The notes under the pieces were generated by a model. The model ran no database searches, was not told the DNA's origin, and saw nothing but the letters and a program-made list of their open reading frames with translations. This document shows positions 46,250-55,596 of a stretch of DNA of 64,000 nucleotides, one piece after another (position 1 is the stretch's first letter; every line of letters begins with the position of its first letter). The stretch comes from Dryococelus australis (Eukaryota > Arthropoda > Insecta > Phasmatodea > Phasmatidae). The DNA is taken from contig CM057003.1 of the NCBI GenBank assembly GCA_029891345.1, positions 10,668,209 through 10,732,208 of the forward strand. The letters are read 5' to 3'. Made by a program: the position numbers and the translations under genes.

Positions 46250-47680
46250 ACGTTGTATGAATACGGCCATCATATTTAAAGTAAGTGCCTGAGTCACTTA
46301 AAGCATGTAAGATTACATGGCCTTCCGTAGCGCTAATTGTAGGGAAAATTTGATACAAATCGGTTGATTGGTCCCCGATATATGGCATAAAAATCTCATT
46401 TTCTTAATCGGTGCTATATTACAAAATTGCCTAAAAAAAAGAGGTTCGTTAAAGAATGCTTCTTATAGATACTATCATCATTAAAAGTTTGGTTGAATTT
46501 CGTTAAATTGTTAAATAGATATAATTTTATGTAGGGCTATCCTACAAAATGTCGGAGAAATGAGGCTCTGTATAGATACATTTTATGGATATAATAGATA
46601 CTGACCGCAAACAAAATTGAGTTAAAATTTGTTTCGTATTTTCGTAAATTTATATACTGAGCTAAAATATTTATATGGACGCCATTTTGAAAATAAGTGT
46701 CTGATAAACTCGAGGAATATTAGTCTATATTGCTCCGTAGTGGTATTTAGTTGCCAGATGTGTTGTTTTTCTTCGGAGATATAACATAATTTTAATTTGT
46801 TATGTGATACTATTTCACGAAATGGTGGACAAAACAGACCTTGTATAGACACATTTTATGGTTGTAATCTGTACTGCCAGCATACGAAATTACGTTATAA
46901 TTTACTATGTGGTTTTGACGATACAGCATACAAAACTAAAATAGCTATATGACAGCCATTATGAAAATAAACGGCTGACCTACTTAAAACATTACAGTTT
47001 ACATCACCTGCTGTAGTCATATTTGTTTGCCATATTTGTTGGGAATAGGAGCAATTGTTTCCTTAGATATGACATAAAACTTTATTAATTAATATAATGC
47101 TACATTACAAAACGTCGGGCAGCAATAGTTATTTCTTAACATATATGATACTTGTAATAGATACCATCATCACACAAAATTTGGTATTATTTAGTTGAAC
47201 AGTATGGTAGTTACGCCAAATAAACTTAGAGTATATTTGTCTAAAAGACATTTTGAAAATGAGTAGGGCTCATAAATTTGAATTAAATACGTGTAAATAA
47301 CTTACCATAGTATTAATTACGTGCCAGAGTTGACAATAATTGGTTGGGTAATTTTGGAGGTATGACGTAAGATCTTTATTTTTCATTTTGTGCTATCTTG
47401 AAAAAAGAGCGCAAATATCAATATCCATTTCTAAATGCATTACTTACACAATGCCCTGCAAACAAGCTAAATTTTGTTTAAACCGGTTAAATAGTTTCCG
47501 AGGTACGACATAACACCATAAAATTTAAAATTGGCCACAATTTTTAAGTAAGAGCCTTGCGCTGTCGAAAAAAAGAAGTCAGGTTCCTTACTAAGTACTT
47601 TATGTGCAGTAAGTTTGGTGAAATTCGATTCACGAGTTCGAAAATTGAAAATTGGGGGGGGGGGGGGGGACACAAAAATG
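46250..47680 (+). repeat. Dispersed repeat R1, copy 2, internally periodic
   Basis: Same family and orientation as 215-1110. A block with CATTTTGAAAATAAGTG recurs at about 46262, 46684, 46958, 47259 and 47535, and AATCGGTTGATTGG...GATATATGACATAAA blocks follow each. The spacing of 275-420 bp marks diverged tandem units. Ends in GTTTGGTGAAATTCGATTCACGAG, a G-run (about 47653-47669) and the CA-rich tail that seeds the tandem array. Confidence 0.65.
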
Positions 47681-48480
47681 CACATACACGGATACACACA
47701 CTCAGACAGGAAAGTAATCTCACAAGTCCTTTTTTGGTTCGGAAAGTACTCTCAAAAGGCTATCAATAGACTGACAGGTTTGGACGGAGCTTAACAGCCG
47801 AGGGCTTCATCATCGACGGGAGTGGAGTGACGTGTAAATGCACATACACGGATACACACACTCAGACAGGAAAGTAATCTCACAAGCCCTTCTTTGGTTC
47901 GGAAAGTACTCTCTAAAGGCTATCAATAGACTGACAGGTTTGGACGGAGCTTAACAGCCGAGGGCTTCATCATCGACGGGAGTGGAGTGACGTGTAAATG
48001 CATATACACGGATACACACACTCAGGCAGGAAAGTAATCTCACAAGCCCTTCTTTGGTTCGGAAAGTACTCTCTAAAGGCTATCAATAGACTGACAGGTT
48101 TGGACGGAGCTTACCAGCCGAGGGCTTCAGCATCGCCGGGAGTGGAGTGACGTGTAAATGCACATACACGGATACACACACTCAGACAGGAAAGTAATCT
48201 CACAAGCCCTTCTTTGGTTCGGAAAGTACTCTCTAAAGGCTATCAATAGACTGACAGGTTTGGACGGAGCTTACCAGCCGAGGGCTTCAGCATCGCCGGG
48301 AGTGGAGTGACGTGTAAATGCACATATACGGATACACACACTCAGACAGGAAAGTAATCTCACAAGTCCTTCTTTGGTTCGGAAAGTACTCTCAAAAGGC
48401 TATCAATAGACTGACAGGTTTGGACGGAGCTTACCAGCCGAGGGCTTCAGCATCGCCGGGAGTGGAGTGACGTGTAAATG
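47681..48480 (+). repeat. Tandem array, 5 x 160 bp
   Basis: Five units start at 47681, 47841, 48001, 48161 and 48321, each exactly 160 bp and differing by a few bases. Unit landmarks: CACATACACGGATACACACA, GGAAAGTAATCTCACAAG, TTCTTTGGTTCGGAAAGTAC, GACAGGTTTGGACGGAGCTT, CGGGAGTGGAGTGACGTG. The first ~95 bp are the R1 3' tail. The last ~65 bp align with the minus-strand 3' part of SINE-A (TTTGGGCGGCTCTTAGCAGC...). A SINE-A remnant continues right after the last unit. Confidence 0.95.
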
Positions 48481-48605
48481 GAGCAGCGCCGGTGGACAAA
48501 TTGAGAATATCCCGCTACGTTCCTCACCCTGTCTCGCTTGACTCCTCCGGAGAACGAACCTGGCTTGTCGCATTGGGAGGCGAGTTCTCAGACTACTGCA
48601 TCACC
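48477..48605 (-). repeat. SINE-A remnant at the end of the array
   Basis: Begins ATGGAGCAGCGCCGG, as in the minus-strand SINE-A copy at 25508-25763. After an internal deletion it shows GAACCTGGCTTGTCGCATTG and GGGAGGCGAGTTCTCAGAC, the minus-strand tRNA head region. Confidence 0.65.
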
Positions 48606-49404
48606 ACTGCCCTCAAAACAGCTGTTGTGACTATACTTGTGCCTTCGTCAATTGGATTAAGGAAAGGATACCTCGTTAACAAGATCATACTGCAAATATA
48701 TATATATATTTTTATCCTTGATGGCGATTTTCTTGGTCGAGATTGTTAAAGTGTCAGCTCGGACAATCAGGTTCTGGGTTGGGATCCTGAGCAAGTCTTG
48801 GTTGTGTGTGTCAACTTAAAAAGTTAAACTTAAATTGTATTAGTAGGTACACCAACCTCTATCAACGTACCTATAATAGGGCTCGTCAAAAGCACAAGTG
48901 AATTAATTTTCCTCGGTAAAATTTTCTGTTAAAATGTCCCATATATCCTAGAATTACGTGACAGGCATGCAGACATACGGTTGGTTGTGTGAGGATTTGT
49001 GAAGTTCTAAGATTCATATTGATGAAGATCGATCGATATCAAACAAGGAAAAGGAGATTTACATTCGTATTTTACAGAACTCTCGCCTTAAAAGAATCCC
49101 CCGCATAAGCAAACCTTGTTTTTTTTTTTTTTTTTTTGGATGTGCAAACTATGGTAAAAATGCTGTAGTATTATTCTCTCCCCCGTATCTATCGTAAAAA
49201 TGTACTAAAATGTCTTAGTGTTTCAGTATTCCTGTTTCCTTGTTAATTGTAAGAGGATCTAAACAAGAATTTTCCTCATTAGCAACACTGCTGAGATGCT
49301 GACTGGGAAAAACCAAATAACAAATTCCGTGCACATTTACAATGATCTCACTATATAAGCAAAATATATAATACTCCATTGATAAGTGTACTCCTTTCTC
49401 TCCA
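48606..49404. other. Gene-free AT-rich stretch
   Basis: A T-run at 49120-49138. Nothing else recognised. Confidence 0.45.
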
Positions 49405-49592
49405 GGATTATATTGCTGAGCTCTCGTACAAGACACAAGTTACCTGTTGGACGTAACTCGGCCTCTGCTAAGCGGTTTACGGACAGAAATAATTCTACTG
49501 TAATTACAGGCAGTCGTAATCAAGACATACTTGTATACAGTTATTTGAAAGGCATTACTGCAAAGGAAAAGAAACATTTTGTCCATTTGTAG
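49405..49592 (+). CDS. Possible terminal exon
   Basis: Acceptor with pyrimidine tract (TACTCCTTTCTCTCCAG at 49404) followed by an open frame (entered with one base) of 62 codons to TAG at 49590. It has basic and polar composition (SSRTRHKLPVGRNSASAKRF...GITAKEKKHF). An AATAAA follows at 49721. No known domain; another frame is open only for 16 codons. Confidence 0.22.
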
Positions 49593-49798
49593 TATTGTTT
49601 GAGGTCGCACATGTTTAACTACATCATTTTTTTTAATTCTATTGTTTTTTTTAATAATTAGGCGAATAGTGAAAGGGAAAATAACTATGGGTTGCTGCAT
49701 TTTTTTTATTATTTGAACAACAATAAATGTTTGTTTGTAATTTTGTGTAGCTACTGAGTAGTCATCACACCTAATGGCGTGTAGTTAAGGAAGAGTTG
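49593..49798. other. AT-rich stretch with polyadenylation-like signal
   Basis: ACAATAAATG at 49720. No other feature. Confidence 0.35.
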
Positions 49799-50111
49799 TT
49801 TATAAAAATACAGCACAGCTGTTGAAAGCTGGAAGCAGCTCAGGATTGTTTTCTGCGGGATGGTAACGCAAGGGAACGCAAGTTGTGGATTTTGCGTAAT
49901 CCCTTGTTTCCTCACTTGCGGCAATGCAGCCGCAGGGTAAATAAGGGAGACAGAGAATTCGTTCCCGTGCTAAGCCGATTTCCTTACTTGATGGTGGTTT
50001 TCGAGGGTGGGTGAATTATAAGTCCCTCTTGAAAACTGCCAACTTCAGAAAGTAAAGAAATTAAGTAAGGCGAATAAAATGGACGACGTCAATCTACGCA
50101 TCTCTGCGTTA
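49799..50111 (+). promoter_or_regulatory. Candidate promoter, leader and start codon of an unknown gene
   Basis: TTTATAAAAATAC at 49799 is TATA-like. About 250 bp of less AT-rich sequence without splice sites follows. ATG at 50079 (context AAAATGGACGACG) opens MDDVNLRISAL into a donor TTAG|GTATGA at 50111. Unspliced, the frame runs 44 codons to 50213. Unknown product. Confidence 0.25.
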
Positions 50112-50573
50112 GGTATGAAGAAAATTATTCGTTTTATAATCTGGGGACTTGAACGTTTCACTTATCATGGTGAAAACGGCCTTGGGTTGGTGGTGTTCAC
50201 TGCATTGCACTAAAAAAAAGTCAAAGATCTAATTATTTGGATACTACTTCATCAAATCAGATTTTATTATCCTTAGAAAAATTACTGTGGCATTCGCACA
50301 TCAGTTCTGTAGCTGCAAATCTCAGTTTTGTCCTTCATTACATATTTTTCAATTGTTGTTATATTTTGTTACGTCTGGTATATTTACGTGCACCAATATA
50401 CCAATAATTATATAGTTTTTTTTCGGTGACAATACTTTAAACTGCATGTGTTTCTATTCCTTTGCCTGGACATACAATATGTTTCTATATTGTAAGAAAC
50501 CTACCCTTTGGTTGAACAAACTAGGTAGTCAAAATTATGTCGTTAGGATAGGAAAATTTCGCGAGTTCAACAC

Positions 50574-51674
50574 TATAAATCGGAATCAGTTATTTTTTTA
50601 CTGATTGTCAGTTGAAACTGCTCCATCCGGAATCAGTAGAATAATAAAACTACTAATCTCTTCAGTTAAATGAAATCCACTAATACAAACAGTAGAAAAT
50701 CAGTGATTTAAAGTCGATTAATAAAAAGCAAAAGGGTTTAAAACCGTGCATTACGGTTTGAAATAAATTAGGTGTGAAATAATTTTGTCGTAAAACAAAA
50801 TTATTACAAGTACAAGGAAATTTTAGAAGTGGTTTGTATCGAGCCACCACCCTAAAACACAACACATTCTCTCGTTTCTTGTGGCTGACGTTCTACCAAC
50901 TCTGCTACTTTGTCACTGAGATAAACGGCCTCGCATTTGCGTAGTAACATAGACTTACAATGGCGAACGACTGTAAGTTTCGTAATGTGAAAGTACTTCA
51001 TGTTGTAGAAATATACACCATATTATACGTATATAGGTACATGTCTTTGTAAGGCTCGAAAGTCATTATAAGTTAAGTTTAGTTCAGATTGTGTGCTTTA
51101 AAAGTGAAATATAGTGGTTTTAACGGTGATATCGGTGTTTTCTATGTATCTGCCATTTTACAATTCAACGAGATTTTACAGAATGAAACTGTTATTTTGA
51201 AGAGACTGACTGACTAGAAATAACTGTGTTAGTCGCTTCCTCATTATTTGATCTGTTAACTTGCAGACCACAAAACTTTTGTTGGTGTAAATCCACCTTT
51301 CTTATTGAATCACCGCACTATCGAGTCAGTAAAATTATTTCTGATCTATCTGTCACTAAAAATAAGTTTTAATCTGTAGTGGTCTCGTTGCATTGTAAAA
51401 TGGCGGATACTAGTTAACATCGATAACTTCGTACATAGAAACCACTATATTTATATTTTAAAGCACAGATTCCGAACTAAACTAAAGCTAGTAGATTGAC
51501 TTTCGAACTTTGCAAAGACAAATACTTGCATTAACCAACTATAAATAACTAATTATCTACTGCTTGAATTAGTAGATTTCTTTTAACTGATGAATTAGTG
51601 ATATTTTTTCTACAGATTCCGGATGGAGCAGTTTCAACTGACAATCAGTAAAAAATAACTTATTTCGATTTAGA
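50574..51674. mobile_element. Foldback-type element D1
   Basis: The left arm starts CTATAAATCGGAATCAGTTA and holds TGATTGTCAGTTGAAACTGC and TCCATCCGGAATCAGTAGAA. The right end is the reverse complement. The inverted arms continue (GTGCTTTAAAA, CATTTTACAATTCAACGAG) but the left arm is interrupted at about 50720-51030. That insert contains a minus-strand tRNA-like stretch (TAGCAGAGTTGGTAGAACG, GGCTCGATAC) and AAAACAAAATTATTAC. Non-coding. Related in design to D2. Confidence 0.65.
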
Positions 51675-53585
51675 GTAAATTATCTGTATGCTAGACTCCA
51701 CAATACTTTGTATAGTCGAACCTTAGATGTTTGTTCATTGGCTGTTGCCCCAGTGTCACCCCACATTTAACAGTGCGGGATTCGCTTCCTGTTCCCTTGC
51801 AGGTCGGCTATTGGTGCGGAGTCGTCCAGGGCGTGTCCAATAAACTCTGATCCAATAGCAAAGGCGAGGTCAGTGTACACGCGTTTGAAATCTATCTTGT
51901 CCTTAAATGAATTCGCGAATTTTTCCTATCCCTTGACATCGTAAGTTCCGTTATGCGACAGAGGGAAAATTTTTGTTTTTCTCCAGGCTTTGTTAGTTTA
52001 GTCTTATTTTCTCTTACAACAGGTCAGGTGAGCCCAAAAGTTATCCCTTGAATAATCTTCGAACGCATTATAGCAAGCCATATTTTTTTTTCGAAATTTT
52101 CTTGCGTCAACACATTCAAACTCCACGACTGGTGGCTATCGATGGGAATCTGAAGATTGGAAATTGATTTTAATGGAATCTTTACTAATACCGTAAAAGA
52201 GCTTGACTTAGCCAGTTAGTACGGAGTATAAGCAAAGTTATCCAGTTAGTAGCAAGAGGATTTTTTTAGGCATCTGTTGCTCCCGAAGATTAAATTTGCT
52301 AGTGCTATCAGTATCTTCATTGGGTTTGGTAATCAAACATCAGGAATTCTCAAGCACCTACTTCAGAGAAAAATAATTTTTTGGACCGATAACTTAAAAC
52401 AGATTTATAACTTTCTATTAAATGATTACCAGCATATATTGTATATTACAAAAATAATTTTTACGCTGGTTCAGTTTTTATGTTAGCGTAGATTAAAACT
52501 GTATCTACAATTCGTAATTATGTGATTAAACCGGGGTAATTTCATTTTGTCTAAAGCCTCGATGCTCTAAATTCCACATTTTACATAAAAATAAGATTTC
52601 CATTTGCTTAAATCTACAAATTGACGTTCATCTTGAACTAGCCACGGCCTAAATAGTACAGCTGTTCTGGAGTTCAGCGTTCGGTAGAATTTTCGTTAAT
52701 ATTCACAGTAGTATATATTACGCTCACTTAATCCAGCTGAAGCATTTCGATACTATGAGACACGTGCAAATCTAACTCAAGGTATGGTGGTAATATATAA
52801 ACTCGAAATCCGTGATTGAGAATGACGTTATTTTCCAAACCGCAACAACTTTCGTGGATCACCGAGGCGCAGTAAGGTGCTTCGTGTCATTAATAATGCT
52901 GTAACGGCAACGGAAACTAACTCTTTTAGCGCGTGTTACGTCAGCGCTGGTGTTTCAAAATTTTCCAGTTAACTACTTGCAATGAATGCGATGTTCTCTA
53001 GATAACATTTGCTCATTTATTTTGCACTTAACTCATGATATTACAGCTGATATGACAGCTGTTTGTGCAAGCGGGTTGACGTACATTTTTGAGATGCATG
53101 GTGTACAGAGCACATTATAAAGGTGTTTCGTAAAAAATGGGTTAAAGTAGTATATATTTAATGGTGGCTAATTTACTAGAATTATTTGAATAACGAAGTT
53201 TTTAAATATATAACAAAGGTGAAAAATGTTTGATTACAACTGATACTGAAGTTTCTTCAACATTACCTGCAAAAATATTATGTAAATTATCATTCTGAAC
53301 AAATATGTAAACTGCTCTCGTTAATAAACTTACAACGTGAAATATTTCCTTTCGCGCGAACGTGCAAAAACATCTGTACAGCAAAAATTTAAATATATGT
53401 ATTATTATTATTATTATTATTAATTTTATAAGATCACAACATGAGCTGTAATGCTCTGGGTTGGAAAATATGTCAGATAGAATACAAGTTGACGCAACAT
53501 TTACAACAAATACGTGTGTTCAAAATTAGATGATAAATACTAAATTAAAAGGATTTACTACACATTTCACAGTGCACAAAATTGA
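51675..53585. other. Gene-free AT-rich stretch
   Basis: No supported gene. A less AT-rich patch is at 51720-51880. TTA/ATT microsatellite at 53401-53421. Confidence 0.45.
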
Positions 53586-54012
53586 TGTAGGGATGTTGAT
53601 ATTGGAAATGAAAACGGTATTATTTATATCGGTTATTTATAAAAGTATCGTTGTACAAACCGATATATCGAAAGAAAAATTATTTATTTTCGGTGCACCT
53701 AAATCCGATATTTTATGTATTAAAGAACTTGACGAATGTAAAATTGCTTGTAATATTACATATTGAAGACACGAGGCATTGCAGAAAGATGTGGTGTCTG
53801 TTTTTGGTGCATGTTACCAAAGTAAACTTTATAACTTTTAAATTCGATTTCTGTATTCAAAACAGATCTTATTAAAAGGACATTTTAAGAATATTTATTT
53901 CCGAAACCTGGAAAAATATATAGATTTCGATTAAATATAGTTGACATATCGACTATTTATATCGATATAATATCGCCATTTCGATATATCGATAATATTG
54001 CAACATGCTTAG
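53586..54012. mobile_element. Probable AT-rich MITE
   Basis: The ends GTAGGGATGTTGATATTG and AATATTGCAACATGCTTA are imperfectly inverted. The interior is dense in CGATATATCGATA words at both ends. The ORFs at 53530-53875 run through it and are not genes. Confidence 0.4.
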
Positions 54013-54229
54013 GCATAAGTGAAACCAGAGAGAAAAACTACTGTGAGAATGGTAAAATAAATCCATATTTAGAATTTGACGCAACAGTTTCCTTAAGAGG
54101 TAGGAAAAAAGTGCAATCATATGAACGTAGTTTATCTATAGGTTTTCATTGCGTGTAATGAAGTCCCACAGTTAAAAAAATTTAATTTTAATAGTACATA
54201 GCACAGACGGAAACACTGCACTCTTTGCG
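54013..54229. other. Short AT-rich stretch
   Basis: Nothing recognised before the GC-richer AKR upstream region. Confidence 0.4.
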
Positions 54230-55471
54230 CGTAGGAGCGACGAGACGCTGGGCGTGCCCGTTATTGTCGCCCGTATCGCTGCCTAGCTTATAGTGCAGGG
54301 AACGAGTAAAATAGCTCCCGTGCTCAGGTGCGTTTACGCGCGGAGCAACACTTTGGGACGGCGCCCAAGGGAGGCTGGTGTAGAAGCGGAGCGAAGGTCG
54401 TGTAGTCTCAAGGCCGCAGCAGTGGCTCCCGACTCGGCTCGCATTATCTCGTGAGATGGAGCGTAGTCGAGTGCCAGATAAAGCGACCTCCAGAAGCCAA
54501 GCAAGCAGTGCCAGTCATAAGCCCCGCCCCCACCAAGTTCTCTCAGCCAATCAGAGCCCTCTGGCCTATATTACTGTTTAACTTCACTCACGCGACGTGT
54601 TTTCATGGCTCTGCTTTCGAATTTTACAAGTCTAAATAATTATCGATACGGAATATAGTTCAAAACAACTTTAAAAATATAAATTCACGCCTTCAGCGAA
54701 ATTATACCGCCCGATTTCATAGAAATAAGGCCCCGAAACTGGCAGGAATTTTCCGATCGGTCCGGGACAAAAATCGACCACGTTTAACAAAACTATTTGG
54801 CGCTGGCATCGCGCCAGCCATATCGCTCTCGGACTTCCCCGAGTTAACATGTTTTACATGACTTTTAGTCGCTCGTCACAGTACATTCAGACATGCATTT
54901 ACACACCAATCAGATTATTTAATGATTTTTAACAATAACTCATAAGATATGAAATACATTACTGAAACAACTACACTGATTTAAATTCTCGCGCAACGTA
55001 AATTCACCACTACAATATACATATAATTAATTTAATTATATAAACCCTTGCCACTCCAGTCATGGGAAAGCTACTTATATCGATAATTTAACTTCATTTG
55101 GCTATTAACCTCCGCTTTTGATACCAAACTGTCATTAGCTCTCTCACAGGGAGCTCGTGACAGTACATCACAAGTCCTGAACTTTAAAATTCCGCGCTGA
55201 TAAATTCAATTAACTTCACCACTCTCTTTTATCCCGTACAGGCAGGGAAAAAGAGAGTAAAACTCAGCTATGGAAACAGCTCCCAGGCGCTACCCTGGGA
55301 ATCCTGTAAAAGAATGCTAGCTTTGCAGCATAAAGTAAGTTTGATGGGTGCGGAGGGGGGAGGGTGTTAGCTTCTCCTCGCCTCGGCAAGCTAACTGACA
55401 ACTAACTGGGTGGCCAAGGTCCCTCACAAGGGACCGATCCACCCCCGCGCTGAGGGAGTAGCGTCCCAGTC
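54230..55471 (+). promoter_or_regulatory. CpG-richer region upstream of AKR, with GC-box/CCAAT/TATA cluster
   Basis: GC content rises well above the AT-rich surroundings. At 54525-54575 a GC box (CCCCGCCCCC), a CCAAT box (AGCCAATCAGAG) and a TATA-like CTATATTAC follow each other within about 50 bp on the + strand. They lie about 950 bp before the AKR ATG, so they may drive a longer 5' leader or belong to another transcript. Nothing else is recognisable; short ORFs here (for example 54451-54639) match nothing I know. Confidence 0.35.
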
Positions 55472-55517
55472 ATGTAAAATGGCGGAGTCGCTAGTCGCAG
55501 CTGACGTCGGCGCTTAG
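55472..55517 (+). promoter_or_regulatory. Upstream ORFs in the AKR leader
   Basis: Immediately before the AKR start are ATGTAA (55472), a start-stop element, and an ATG at 55479 in the context AAAATGGCG that opens 12 codons and stops at 55515-55517, four bases before the AKR ATG. Both are out of frame with the main ORF. If the transcript starts upstream of 55472 they could limit initiation at the AKR ATG. The AAAATGGCGG string also resembles a YY1/Pho site, and TGACGTCG at 55502 resembles a CRE; either could be core-promoter sequence instead. Confidence 0.45.
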
Positions 55518-55521
55518 CATC

Positions 55522-55596
55522 ATGGCTGCAGCAATACCCAACGTCGAGTTCTACAACGACCAGAAGATGCCAATTGTCGGCCTGGGAACCTTCTTG
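55522..55596 (+). CDS. AKR exon 1 (25 codons, initiator)
   Basis: Encodes residues 1-25, ending GLGTFL. The start ATG sits in the context CATCATGG, and the AKR N-terminal strand ([13 protein letters not shown]) lies at the usual distance from it. No GT gives the phase needed by exon 2. The sequence TTG|GCGAGT at 55597 matches the U1 donor consensus except for C at +2, so a GC-AG intron (55597-56158) in phase 0 is the best model. The next GT (55601) would be phase 1 and leaves exon 2 out of frame. Confidence 0.88.

Noticed and set aside
47681-48480. CRISPR-like or gene-internal repeat array
   Set aside because: Units are contiguous 160-bp tandem copies without spacers and are built from known dispersed repeats.
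53530-53875. Two overlapping plus ORFs
   Set aside because: Lie in a probable AT-rich MITE and show random-like composition.
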